Shown: positions 14,453 through 22,909 of the stretch, piece after piece
How the letters are laid out: each line of letters begins with the position of its first letter
Position numbering within the stretch: position 1 is the stretch's first letter
Virus record (IMG/VR): IMGVR_UViG_3300034374_000324
Location: 1 to 29,020 of that record
Strand: one strand, 5' to 3'
Origin: a virus
Length of the DNA: 29,020 nt
Position numbers and translations under genes: made by a program
Notes under the pieces: generated by a model
What the model saw: the letters and a program-made list of their open reading frames with translations, nothing else
What the model was told of the DNA's origin: nothing
The model's database searches: none

Positions 14453-15103
14453 ATGGATTTAGTTATTAACAACACAAATTACTCTATACCGACAAGCTGG
14501 TCGCAAGTATCTCTTGGTAAGTATATGGACTTTATGTTAAGTGTAGATGGTGTTGAAGATGAGTTAGAGAAAACGATAGCTACTATTAGTGCTTTTACTA
14601 ATGCACCTAAGAAACTATTACAAGGTTGTAAGAAGTCAGATATAGATGCAGTAATGGAACAACTAGCAAAGCTAATGGACAACGAAGCTAATAAAGACCT
14701 CAACCTAATTATAACGATTGATGGTATAGATTATGGCTTCCACCCTAACTTACACGAACTAAAGCTAAAAGAGTTTGTAGATTTAGATAATAAACTTGGA
14801 GATGGTTGGAGTGCTATGGATAGTGTAATGGCTATCTTATACAGACCTATCATAGAACAAAAAGGCGATAAGTACAAGGTAGAGGAATATGACTTTAGAA
14901 CTGCTAAGAAAAGAGCAGAGATATTTAGAGATAATCTAAGTGTAGATACTGTAAATGGTGCTGCTAGTTTTTTTTTGACTATCGCAACGGATTACATAGC
15001 CACTACGCAAGTTTATTCAAAGAACCTGTCGAGGAGAGAGAGGCGCAAACTTTTAAGACAGAAGAAGAACAATTTAACGAAAAGTACGGCTGGTACAGTT
15101 TAA
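14453..15103 (+). CDS. Tail assembly chaperone, unshifted product (gpG-like)
   Basis: 216 residues in the unshifted frame. NYSIPTSWSQVSLGKYMDFML and TIATISAFTNAPKKLLQGCKKSDIDAVMEQLAKLMDN resemble the N-terminal half of tail chaperones in Bacteroidota siphoviruses, ending in FDNLSVDTVNGAAS-type helices. The run of nine T at 14968-14976 allows a -1 shift; without it the gene ends in a Lys/Arg-rich tail (YSKNLSRRERRKLLRQKKN), which looks unlike the rest. It is the first gene after the terL hairpin, preceded by the TTTATATTTTATA motif, and it sits before the tail genes as chaperones usually do. Confidence 0.7.
   Translation: MDLVINNTNYSIPTSWSQVSLGKYMDFMLSVDGVEDELEKTIATISAFTNAPKKLLQGCKKSDIDAVMEQLAKLMDNEANKDLNLIITIDGIDYGFHPNLHELKLKEFVDLDNKLGDGWSAMDSVMAILYRPIIEQKGDKYKVEEYDFRTAKKRAEIFRDNLSVDTVNGAASFFLTIATDYIATTQVYSKNLSRRERRKLLRQKKNNLTKSTAGTV
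14968..14976 (+). other. Slippery run of nine T for -1 frameshift
   Basis: AGT-TTT-TTT-TTG in the unshifted frame gives the heptamer T TTT TTT. The -1 frame opens at precisely this place: its last stop is the TAG at 14965-14967. A sequencing-length error in the homopolymer is the main alternative, but tail chaperone genes of long-tailed phages very often use such a shift. Confidence 0.6.
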
Positions 15104-15225
15104 TTTATAATTTAGCTAATGGCGATATATTAAAATTTGATGAGGTGTTAGAGTTATCGGTAAACGAATGCTTTAACTTCTTAGCGTACCAAAAAGATTT
15201 AACACACATACAGAATAGAAGATGA
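14968..15225 (+). CDS. Tail assembly chaperone C-terminal part (gpT-like), made by -1 frameshift
   Basis: Open in the -1 frame from the T run to TGA 15223-15225, with no suitable ATG near its start. After SLFKEPVEEREAQTFKTEEEQF it encodes NEKYGWYSLIYNLANGDIL then KFDEVLELSVNECFNFLAYQKD, matching the second module of phage tail chaperones (from memory, the WYxxxxxLAxGDIxKFxEVxxLxxxxCxxxLxxxKD pattern of Bacteroidota phages). The fusion would be about 257 residues. Decisive context: the next gene starts at 15222, inside the stop of this frame (ATGA), and not near the stop of the unshifted frame at 15103. GT fusions link tape measure and tail tube during tail assembly. Confidence 0.7.
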   Translation, partial: FFFDYRNGLHSHYASLFKEPVEEREAQTFKTEEEQFNEKYGWYSLIYNLANGDILKFDEVLELSVNECFNFLAYQKDLTHIQNRR

Positions 15226-15716
15226 TACTAACGACAGGAACAGAGATTAAAAACGTAACACTTCAAATGCTTTATAGGATATTTGAAGAAATAGGTAGTA
15301 GTCATACACAAATACAAACCACTACAATAGGCGATATATTTGAGATTGACTTAACAGAAACTACATACCCACTACTTCACGTTTCTACTGCTACTGCTAA
15401 CTTTGCACAACACACATTAACATATAACTTTCAGTTTATAGTTATGGACTTAGTAAGCAAAGATGAGAGTAATGAGAGAGATGTACTTAGTGATACGCTA
15501 GAAACTATTGGCGATGTAATTAGTTTGCTTAAAAATCAAACTGCATCGTTTGAACGCATACCTGACTTCCAAACAGAAGTAGCTATAAGTCCTAGTGTTA
15601 GTTGTGAGCCTTTTACAGAGAGGTTCGATAATGAGGTTAGTGGCTGGACTGCTAGTATCAGTATAGAGGTAGGATTTAACGCAAGTCAATGCAGTGGAGA
15701 TGTTGCTTATGAGTAA
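15222..15716 (+). CDS. Putative tail completion/terminator protein
   Basis: 164 residues, beta-rich. IKNVTLQMLYRIFEEIGSSHTQI, LTYNFQFIVMDLVSKDESNERDVLSDTLETIGDVISLLKN and EPFTERFDNEVSGWTASISIEVGFN show the alternation of strands and one helix seen in tail terminator or tail completion proteins; the family is well represented in Bacteroidota phages as uncharacterised. Position between tail chaperone and the next structural genes supports a tail role. Start couples to the frameshifted stop (ATGA). Confidence 0.5.
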   Translation: MILTTGTEIKNVTLQMLYRIFEEIGSSHTQIQTTTIGDIFEIDLTETTYPLLHVSTATANFAQHTLTYNFQFIVMDLVSKDESNERDVLSDTLETIGDVISLLKNQTASFERIPDFQTEVAISPSVSCEPFTERFDNEVSGWTASISIEVGFNASQCSGDVAYE

Positions 15717-15744
15717 AAACGCTAACTATCTAAGAGTGAGTGGG

Positions 15745-15788
15745 TTACACGATTTGCGTAACAACAAAAGGACACAAACAAGAATATA
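15745..15788 (+). promoter_or_regulatory. 44-nt hairpin element, copy 2 (repeat of 6118-6161)
   Basis: TTACAC, GATTT, GCGTAACAAC, 10 nt, AACAAGAATATA. Arms of the hairpin and both flanking blocks agree with copy 1, while the loop is different. In this copy the left arm extends to GTTAC against GTAAC. It follows the tail completion gene by 28 nt and precedes a TA tract and then the gene at 15866, which may therefore be highly transcribed. Confidence 0.55.
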
Positions 15789-15850
15789 TACACTATATAA
15801 TATATATATATAGATATATAATAGTAATATAATAATAATATATAATAAAG
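15789..15850. other. TA-rich tract before the 15866 gene
   Basis: About 60 nt of nearly pure A/T, with TATATA runs and then TAATAATAATATATAATA, following hairpin element copy 2. No reading frame and no Bacteroidota TTTG / TAnnTTTG pair is visible, so if it is a promoter it uses other boxes. Confidence 0.45.
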
Positions 15851-15865
15851 AAAAAAAATTAAAAA

Positions 15866-16315
15866 ATGGCAACAACAATTACACCAGCTACATTAACGGT
15901 TCAGATAAAAGAAGAAATCACGTTAGGTGGCACAACTTACGACCAAACAATTACTAAGAGTATAGCAAGTATTGGTAACTATTCTAAAAGACAATTTACT
16001 ATTACTGCTGGTGCATCACATAGCATAGCAGAGTTTTTAGATACAGTTACTAACGATGCTTACGATACAGATGATTTAAAGTATATTAGATTGACTAACT
16101 TAGATGATACCAATGCAGTTATAGTAACTATCGCTGGTGATAATGAAGCAGCAGCAATAGAGTTAGAAGCTGGTGCATCTTTTCAAATGTTTGATAGTAA
16201 ATTAAGTGGTTCTACAAGTAAAGCAGCTATTACTACTGTTGATGATATAGAGATTATATATGTTCATAACGCATCAGGTGGTGCAGACGTAGAATTAGTA
16301 GTAGCAACTGCATAA
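15866..16315 (+). CDS. Small beta-rich virion protein, unknown
   Basis: 149 residues, low complexity of Thr, Ala and Ile, strands throughout (ATLTVQIKEEITLGGTTY, YIRLTNLDDTNAVIVTIAGD, IELEAGASFQMFDSKLSG) and no Cys. This looks like a jelly-roll or beta-sandwich decoration or tube protein. The dedicated intergenic element upstream suggests strong expression, as for a virion protein made in many copies. The gene at 27638 ends with a similar TIPAGTVLFMNITGITLTSG strand, perhaps a related fold. Stop overlaps the next start (TAATG). Confidence 0.5.
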   Translation: MATTITPATLTVQIKEEITLGGTTYDQTITKSIASIGNYSKRQFTITAGASHSIAEFLDTVTNDAYDTDDLKYIRLTNLDDTNAVIVTIAGDNEAAAIELEAGASFQMFDSKLSGSTSKAAITTVDDIEIIYVHNASGGADVELVVATA

Positions 16316-16833
16316 TGAGTAACGTAGATAAAGTATTAGACACCTTTGGAAGAAAGGTAGTACAGACTGCTAGAGGTATATTAAACGCTAAGGGCAAAAA
16401 TGCTAGTGGCGATTTAGGTAGTAGTCTAGGGTACTTTATCAAGGTTTATCCTAGTGGTGCAGTAGATATGTCTTTTGTTGCAGAGGGTTACGCTAAGTTT
16501 GTAGATAAAGGGGTTAAGGGTAGTAAGTCAAGTGCTAAAGCTCCTAACTCTCCTTACAAGTACTCTAACAAGCAGCCACCATCAGGAGTTATAGACAAGT
16601 GGGCAGTACGCAAAGGCATACAAGGTGTTAGAGATAAAAAGGGTAGGTTTATACCACGCAAGAGTTTAGTATATAGCATAGCTAGGAATATAAAGTTATA
16701 TGGCGTTAAGCCTACTAACTTCTTTACTGATGCTTTTAACGTAGCTTACAGAGATTTACCTAAAGACTTTATTAAGGCATATGCACAAGACACACAACAA
16801 TTTTTAAAATTTGTAAGTAAAGAAATAGAATAA
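16315..16833 (+). CDS. HK97 gp10-like neck/tail completion protein
   Basis: 172 residues. A helical start (VDKVLDTFGRKVVQTARGIL), then FVAEGYAKFVDKGVKGSK, SPYKYSNKQPPSGVIDKWAVRKGIQGVRDKKGRFIPRKSLVYSIARNI and LYGVKPTNFFTDAF: the Y-A-x-F-V-D-x-G-V-x-G segment followed by a basic helix and PTxFF is the pattern of gp10-like or related head-tail joining proteins. Chain overlaps on both ends. The exact neck position is not determined. Confidence 0.6.
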   Translation: MSNVDKVLDTFGRKVVQTARGILNAKGKNASGDLGSSLGYFIKVYPSGAVDMSFVAEGYAKFVDKGVKGSKSSAKAPNSPYKYSNKQPPSGVIDKWAVRKGIQGVRDKKGRFIPRKSLVYSIARNIKLYGVKPTNFFTDAFNVAYRDLPKDFIKAYAQDTQQFLKFVSKEIE

Positions 16834-18251
16834 TGGCAGTAAATTTAAGAACAACAATGCAAGGCAACGCACAATACCTTGCTCCAGCTTATTCAGATAT
16901 AGTAATATATGCAGAAGATATACCACCAATATTATTTAATCAACAAGTAGCTGGTGTAATATCTAACTTGAAATATATTTGTGTAGTATCAATTAATGCT
17001 CAAACAGTAGCAACACTTAAAGCACCTACTGATAGTAATGATAAAGCATTATTTAGAATATCATCTATATTGCAAGATTATACAGAAACTGATAAGAGTG
17101 GTTATGATTTAGACTTTGTAAATAGTACATTCAATACTGACACAATGTATGAAAACAACCACGCTATACATCAGATAGACAAGTATGCAAGAAATAGAAA
17201 CAATCTTAATAATTGCACTTGCTTAGGGGGATATGAATATACTAATAGTAGTGGTACTACCATACAAGAGTTTTCTATTGGTACAGATGTTAATTTTAAC
17301 TTTTTTAATTCAGTATTACAGCACAATGCTGGTTATAGTACAGAAGATTTTAGTGATTATCTACTAACAGGGGGTACTAAGAAATTTTTAACTAAGTTCC
17401 CACAAAACTTTGCTGGTACAGGTTTATCAGGTCAGAAAATACAAGCTGGACAATATCACACGATGGCTTTTTTAAATGGTAAGCATTACTTAGATAGTGA
17501 AGTAACTAGAATTAGAATTAGAACCTATGATAGTTCAGATACTATGTTAGGCACTCAATATGTAGATAACACTACACTAAATGGTGGTGCGCCATTCGGT
17601 TCAGATATTACTGCTAACATTTTTACAGGAACAAACAATACAGACGAGGGTTTATTATACTTTGGCTGTGGTACTGCTCAATTAACACAATTAGGGGTTA
17701 GCCTTAATAACGTAGCTTACTATACTGTAACTGCACTAAATGTAAACGCATCTGTTAGTAAAGTTTACTATTTTACTATACAAGATGCAGACTGCAAAGG
17801 CTATGAAACTATTAGGTTAGCATTTCTAAATAGTCTAGGTGCTTGGGATTACTACAACTTTACTAAGAAGTCAGTAAGAAAGACACAAATAAATAAGACT
17901 GCTATAAAACAAAACTATGGTACTATACCACGTTATGCAACCACTTCTGCTGGTGATGCTTTCAACGCTGACTATTACAATCAAGGTACTTATGATGGTG
18001 GTACAAGAGCATTTAATGTAAACGCAATAGAAACGATAGAAGCTAATACAGACTTTATTACAGAAGATGAAGCAGAGATATTAGAGGAATTGTTTTTAAG
18101 TCCTGATGTGTATATGCAGACAGGTAGCACGTTTGAGCCTGTTGTAATAAACGAGCAAGAATACATAAAGCAAACTACTGCTAATGATATGTTAAAGCAG
18201 TATATTATAACAATAGAGAAAGGTCATAACACAAGAGTACAAAGACTATGA
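16833..18251 (+). CDS. Large tail/baseplate structural protein
   Basis: 472 residues, beta-rich with many Asn, Thr and Tyr, no signal peptide. Starts with YSDIVIYAEDIPPILFNQQVAGVISNLKYICVV and contains a central GQKIQAGQYHTMAFLNGKHYLDSEVTRIRIRTYD module. It could be a tail-tip or baseplate protein; the gene is followed by another large tail protein by ATGA overlap, and lies upstream of the tape measure. No enzyme motif seen. I do not recognise a named domain. Confidence 0.55.
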   Translation: MAVNLRTTMQGNAQYLAPAYSDIVIYAEDIPPILFNQQVAGVISNLKYICVVSINAQTVATLKAPTDSNDKALFRISSILQDYTETDKSGYDLDFVNSTFNTDTMYENNHAIHQIDKYARNRNNLNNCTCLGGYEYTNSSGTTIQEFSIGTDVNFNFFNSVLQHNAGYSTEDFSDYLLTGGTKKFLTKFPQNFAGTGLSGQKIQAGQYHTMAFLNGKHYLDSEVTRIRIRTYDSSDTMLGTQYVDNTTLNGGAPFGSDITANIFTGTNNTDEGLLYFGCGTAQLTQLGVSLNNVAYYTVTALNVNASVSKVYYFTIQDADCKGYETIRLAFLNSLGAWDYYNFTKKSVRKTQINKTAIKQNYGTIPRYATTSAGDAFNADYYNQGTYDGGTRAFNVNAIETIEANTDFITEDEAEILEELFLSPDVYMQTGSTFEPVVINEQEYIKQTTANDMLKQYIITIEKGHNTRVQRL

Positions 18252-20317
18252 TAAGATTAGTAGTGCAAAATCAAGCAACTAATGAGTTGCAAGAGTTAGA
18301 TACGTTTGGTAATGAGAATATTAACCTAACATTACAAGTAGATGATGTTAGAGATATAGAAAGTAAGAACGCATCATATTCGAAAGACTTTAACTTACCA
18401 GCTACTAAGCGTAACAACAAGTTCTTTGAGCATTACTACAATGTAGATAGATACAAGACTAATTTTAACGTATATAAGAATGTTAAAGCATTTTTGTATA
18501 GCGATGATGTATTAGTATTAGAGGGTTTTTTAAGGCTTTTAAATGTCGTAGATAAAGATACAGAAGTTACATACAATGTAGTGTTGTTTAATGATGTAGC
18601 TAATATTATAGAAACCCTTGCAGATGCTACTATAAACGATTTAGACTTTACAGATATAGACCACGAACTAACACCATTAAATATTATATTAAGTTGGGCA
18701 GGATTAACTGCATTAAGTGCTGGTGGTACTACTGATAAGGTTTTCTATCCATTAATAAATGATGGGCAAATATATGTAGATGCTGAAAATTTATATATGC
18801 GTAGCTATCAAGACAACTATATACTAAACATAAGCCTTAAATATATTATAGATAAGATATTTGATTATGCTGGATTTAGCTATGATAGTGGTTTCTTTGA
18901 AACTGACTATTTTAAAGATATATTCTTTGACATAGGTAGGCACGATAATAGCAGCGATTTTACTGATAGTACAATTACTGCAACAATCGGTAGTGGTACA
19001 GATAGTGTAGGTGTAAACAATGGTACTAATATAGGTTCTAGTATAGAGGGTGCAACAGTTATAGACTTTGTAAACGAAAGTGGCGATACTGATGGTAACT
19101 TTAATCACGATACAAGTGTATTTACTGCACCTTATGATTGTTACTTAAACATAGAATACACAGTAAAGATATATAACGAAAATGATTTTCAATATGGTAT
19201 ATTGAGATTATATGCTAATGATGAAAATTTAGGGCAACACTTTATAAATGAAGCCATAGCACTTGGTAACCCAACAGTAGAAACAAAGACTTTTACAGGT
19301 AGTGTATTTGTAGCCAATGGTGATACAGTTACTTTACAATGGGTAGCACCTTTAGCAGAGTTAATGGTAGCTAATGCAGATGCTAGTTTAACATTGAACA
19401 TATTAGATGTATCTACTAGCAGCAAGATAAAAGCCAATAGAGGTGATATTAAGTTAGCTGATATACTGAAAGATGTAGTTACTGCATTTAATCTGACTTT
19501 AGAAAGTAAACAAAACAATTTACTAAAGATAGAGCCTTACTATAACTTCACTACTAACAATGTATTAGATTGGACAAAGAAAATAAACGCTAACGAGTTT
19601 GTAATAGAGCCTATCGAGATACCTAAGCGCATAGAGTTTAAACACGCAGAAGATAGCGATGACTATTACCACGAGAGATATAAGAACGCACACAATACAG
19701 AGTATGGTAGTCAAGTATTAGAGTTTGATGTGGATAGTGATGAGGTAAATACAATAGAGTTAAGTGTATTTGCAGCACCTTTTACTAAACAACTAGACAA
19801 TAGCAATATAAATTTACAACACATAGCTACCGATAATGGTGAAGAACTAGAAGCCTTTGACAATGCACCTAGATTAATATTTAAAAATCCTCTTGGCTAT
19901 GATATAGATTTAGTAGTGCAAGATGATACAGGCGAAATTTTTGGTGCTGGTTATCAATTTATAAATAATGGTACACAATATTTTGGTAGTGCTGACAACA
20001 ACCCACCATTACCACAAGTAGCATCAAACTCGTATTCTTTATTGTTTGGCTTTACCAATCCTATATATACACCAACACTAGGAAATATACCTACTAGGAC
20101 TTTATATAATTTCTTTTGGTCTGATTATATAGATGAGAAGTTTAATGTTACTGATGGTCTAATATTAAAAGCAGAATTTAACCTAAAGCCAACAGATATT
20201 TATAATTTTAGCTTTGGTGATTTAGTAAAAGTCAAAGACCAGCATTATCGAGTGAACAAGATAGAGTATAATACAGATAGGAATAATTTAGCAAAAGTAG
20301 AATTACTTAGAATATGA
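18248..20317 (+). CDS. Large tail-tip/baseplate protein
   Basis: 689 residues. The N-terminus (ELDTFGNENINLTLQVDDVRDIESKNASYSKDFNLPATKRNNKFFEHYYNV) is shared by a group of Bacteroidota phage baseplate/tail proteins; the middle has a beta-sandwich-like insertion (YDCYLNIEYTVKIY, FTGSVFVANGDTVTLQW) that may bind carbohydrate; the C-terminal third (ANEFVIEPIEIPKRIEFKHA then FSFGDLVKVKDQHYRVNKIEYN) resembles tail hub proteins. It probably forms part of the tail tip. Starts and ends with ATGA overlaps. Confidence 0.55.
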   Translation: MIRLVVQNQATNELQELDTFGNENINLTLQVDDVRDIESKNASYSKDFNLPATKRNNKFFEHYYNVDRYKTNFNVYKNVKAFLYSDDVLVLEGFLRLLNVVDKDTEVTYNVVLFNDVANIIETLADATINDLDFTDIDHELTPLNIILSWAGLTALSAGGTTDKVFYPLINDGQIYVDAENLYMRSYQDNYILNISLKYIIDKIFDYAGFSYDSGFFETDYFKDIFFDIGRHDNSSDFTDSTITATIGSGTDSVGVNNGTNIGSSIEGATVIDFVNESGDTDGNFNHDTSVFTAPYDCYLNIEYTVKIYNENDFQYGILRLYANDENLGQHFINEAIALGNPTVETKTFTGSVFVANGDTVTLQWVAPLAELMVANADASLTLNILDVSTSSKIKANRGDIKLADILKDVVTAFNLTLESKQNNLLKIEPYYNFTTNNVLDWTKKINANEFVIEPIEIPKRIEFKHAEDSDDYYHERYKNAHNTEYGSQVLEFDVDSDEVNTIELSVFAAPFTKQLDNSNINLQHIATDNGEELEAFDNAPRLIFKNPLGYDIDLVVQDDTGEIFGAGYQFINNGTQYFGSADNNPPLPQVASNSYSLLFGFTNPIYTPTLGNIPTRTLYNFFWSDYIDEKFNVTDGLILKAEFNLKPTDIYNFSFGDLVKVKDQHYRVNKIEYNTDRNNLAKVELLRI

Positions 20318-21081
20318 GAAAAATAAGTAGCATAGATAAGAATGGTAAAGTATTATTTGTAGATGACAAAGGTACAGGTACTACTGATGGTTCAGAGCAA
20401 GATTGTTTAGGCTATGGCTTCAAGTTTCGTAATAGTGTATGTTATTGCTACGACACTACTACTAAGCCTGATAGCGATAAGAATAAAGCTAAAGGCAATA
20501 TACTTAAAGGCGATGGTAACTTTGCAATAGGTATAGGTAATAAAATTACAAGTGGTATTAACAATGTAGCATTAGGCTTTAGAAACCTAATACAAAAGAA
20601 CGCTGATAATGCAACTGCAATAGGTAAGAACGCATACGCAGAGAACTTTGCAGAATTATCATATAGTGCATCTAAGATAGCTAATAGAGCAAAATTTAGT
20701 TTTTATCAATTTGATGCAACAACAACTGATGATGTAGAAACAGAAATATATTTAGGTGGACATAGTGGCGCAAGATTATATATTAATACAGATTATGAAA
20801 GTGGCTTTGCTATTGATTATACAGCAGTAGCGTTAAATACAGCAAGTAATGAAGTTTGGACAAATTATGGACACGCTACATATAAATATGTTAATAATAC
20901 ATTAACAGAAGTAGGACATCAAAAAAGCACAACAATTAGAGATAGTGCATTAGATTATGATATTAATTTTTCTGCACATACACACGATGCAGACCACATA
21001 TCAGTAGATGTAACAGGCGAAAGTGGACACACTGCATATTGGACAGTAATATTAAGAGTAACAGAAGTAAGATATGGATAA
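20314..21081 (+). CDS. Trimeric tail fibre/needle with YadA-like head repeats
   Basis: 255 residues. Residues about 61-112 contain collagen-like spaced repeats GDGNFAIGIGNKITSGINNVALG and NADNATAIGKNAYAENF, the left-handed beta-roll repeat of trimeric adhesin (YadA) heads, in which G-x-x-A-x-A-x-G recurs. The rest (SFYQFDATTTDDVETEIYLGG, SGHTAYWTVILRVTEVRYG) is beta-rich and probably the receptor-facing end. Fibres with such repeats are known in tailed phages. It is next to the tape measure and could be a central tail fibre. Confidence 0.55.
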   Translation: MRKISSIDKNGKVLFVDDKGTGTTDGSEQDCLGYGFKFRNSVCYCYDTTTKPDSDKNKAKGNILKGDGNFAIGIGNKITSGINNVALGFRNLIQKNADNATAIGKNAYAENFAELSYSASKIANRAKFSFYQFDATTTDDVETEIYLGGHSGARLYINTDYESGFAIDYTAVALNTASNEVWTNYGHATYKYVNNTLTEVGHQKSTTIRDSALDYDINFSAHTHDADHISVDVTGESGHTAYWTVILRVTEVRYG

Positions 21082-21226
21082 GGTAATAGAACTAAAACTA
21101 ATGGGCGATGTTATCGCAGTAGGGTTTAGTGCATTTAAAGATGTACTACCTATGATAACTAAGTATAAAGATAAAACAGATTTTAACGAGATAATACTAG
21201 GAAAATGGCAGATAGGAGTGAAGTAA
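21074..21226 (+). CDS. 50-aa protein between fibre and tape measure
   Basis: MDKVIELKLMGDVIAVGFSA then FKDVLPMITKYKDKTDFNEI. It overlaps the fibre gene by 8 nt and the tape measure by 22 nt. The regular overlaps support a real gene. No recognised domain and no clear membrane span. Confidence 0.4.
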   Translation: MDKVIELKLMGDVIAVGFSAFKDVLPMITKYKDKTDFNEIILGKWQIGVK

Positions 21227-22899
21227 TAATGGAACTAAAAGCCGATGTTGGCGATGCTAAGAAAAACTTAGAGCAAGTCAAATCATCGGTACAAGACATA
21301 GGTGAAGCAAGTAAGACTACTGCAAAAGCCACAACAGGTATTAGAGATGGTATTAAGGGTGTAGGAGTAGCATTAAAGGCTGCTGGTATTGGTTTAGCAC
21401 TTAAAGCATTTGAGATGCTTAGTGAAATCTTTATGAAGAACCAAAAGACTGCTGACTTCTTTAATACTGCATTTGAGGCTACAAGTATAGCTATCAATGA
21501 CTTTGTAAACTTTGTATTCAATAACTTTGGTAAGGTTGCAGACTTCTTTAAAGACGTTTTTGAGAACCCTGTTGAGAATTTGAAGTCATTGGGTAATGCA
21601 ATTAAAGATAATTTAATAGAACGCTTTAATAGTGCAATAGAGGTAGCTGGTTTACTTGCCAACACTATTAGTTTGTTAGTTGCAGGTAAATTTAAGGAAG
21701 CTGGTGTAACCATTAAGGAAGCTGGTAAAGAAATGGTCGATGTAGTTACAGGTGTTGATGATAGCACTACTAAGATAGCAGAAACATTTAACGAGGTAAC
21801 GGAAGCAGTAGTAGATTATACTAAAGAAACTATAAATAGTGCTAAGGCTAATGTAGCACTACAAAAACAAGCCGAACTATCACAAGTTAAGATACAAGGT
21901 CTTATAGAGAGTTATGATAGACAAGCAGAGAAGTTAAGGCAAGTAAGAGATGATGAAAACCAAACTTTTGAAGATAGAATAAAGGCTAATGAAGAACTTG
22001 GTGTAATATTAGAAGAACAAGCAAAACAGATGTTAGCTTTGCAACAAATACAAGTTAAGGCTGCACAAATTGAATACGATAAATTACAAAATCAAGAAAA
22101 CTTAATAGCACTTACAGAAGCACAAAACGAGTTACTAGCTATTGAAGCACAAATAACAGGCTTTCAATCAGAACAACTTACTAATCAAGTATCTTTACAA
22201 AGAGAGTTACAAGATGTAAAGAAGGAATTAGCATTAGAGGGTGTAAGCGAAAGAGAAAGAGAGTTAATAGAAGTAGAGCAACAGTATGATGAACTATTTA
22301 GATTAGCCGAAAAAAGTGGTACTGATATTACTGCATTAGAAGAACAGAAAGCTAAAGCCATTAATGAGATACGCAGACAACAAGCTATGGCAGACTTAGA
22401 TACTGCTAACGCTAGTTTAGAGAATATAAAACAAATAATGGGCGAAGAAACTAATGCTGGTAAAGCAGCAGCAGTAGCACAAGCAACAATAAACACTTAT
22501 CAAGGTGTATCAGAAGCTATTGCAAGTAGTCCACCACCATTAAACTTTGTATTAGCTGCTACAACACTTGCTGCTGGTTTGCAAAACATAAATAAGATAC
22601 TATCAGTACAAGAGCCACAATTTGCACAAGGTGGTTTAGTAGGTGGTTATGGTACAGGAACGAGTGATAGTGTTAGTGCAAGACTATCTAAGGGCGAAAG
22701 TGTAATAAATGCACGTAGTACAAGAATGTTTAAACCACTTCTAAGCGCAATTAACGAAGCTGGTGGTGGTAGGTCATTCGCAAGTGGCGAGGGTGTAGGA
22801 GGTACGACTATGGGAGTTGTAAAAGCCTTTGTAGTAGCTGATGATATGACTAAGCAACAAGATAAATTAAGTAAAATAAGAAGAAAAGCAACAATTTAA
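21205..22899 (+). CDS. Tail tape measure protein
   Basis: 564 residues. After MELKADVGDAKKNLEQVKSSVQDI (coiled coil) and a hydrophobic part (VGVALKAAGIGLALKAFEMLSEI), long helices of 220-400 contain many Gln and Glu. The end is diagnostic: KAAAVAQATINTYQGVSEAIASSPPPLNFVLAATTLAAGLQNINKIL, FAQGGLVGGYGTGTSDSVSARLSKGESVINARSTRMF. This G-x-G-T-S-D-S-x-x-A-x-L-S-x-G-E-x-V segment recurs at the ends of siphovirus tape measures. At 564 residues the tail would be roughly 85 nm if 0.15 nm per residue applies. The start is at 21205 or 21229 (M9); both keep the coiled coil. Confidence 0.85.
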   Translation: MADRSEVIMELKADVGDAKKNLEQVKSSVQDIGEASKTTAKATTGIRDGIKGVGVALKAAGIGLALKAFEMLSEIFMKNQKTADFFNTAFEATSIAINDFVNFVFNNFGKVADFFKDVFENPVENLKSLGNAIKDNLIERFNSAIEVAGLLANTISLLVAGKFKEAGVTIKEAGKEMVDVVTGVDDSTTKIAETFNEVTEAVVDYTKETINSAKANVALQKQAELSQVKIQGLIESYDRQAEKLRQVRDDENQTFEDRIKANEELGVILEEQAKQMLALQQIQVKAAQIEYDKLQNQENLIALTEAQNELLAIEAQITGFQSEQLTNQVSLQRELQDVKKELALEGVSERERELIEVEQQYDELFRLAEKSGTDITALEEQKAKAINEIRRQQAMADLDTANASLENIKQIMGEETNAGKAAAVAQATINTYQGVSEAIASSPPPLNFVLAATTLAAGLQNINKILSVQEPQFAQGGLVGGYGTGTSDSVSARLSKGESVINARSTRMFKPLLSAINEAGGGRSFASGEGVGGTTMGVVKAFVVADDMTKQQDKLSKIRRKATI

Positions 22900-22909
22900 A
22901 AATAAGATT

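Noticed and set aside
18408-18425. A further GCGTAACAACA match of the 44-nt element inside the tail-tip gene
   Set aside because: Only 11 bases match, neither the left arm nor the AACAAGAATATA block is present, and it is coding sequence (KRNN); chance is enough.
21183-21767. Long open frame of 194 codons on the minus strand opposite the tape measure gene
   Set aside because: The plus-strand gene is certain; the minus-strand translation is Ser/Leu/Thr-rich low complexity, typical of the shadow of Glu/Lys-rich coding DNA, with no coupled neighbours.
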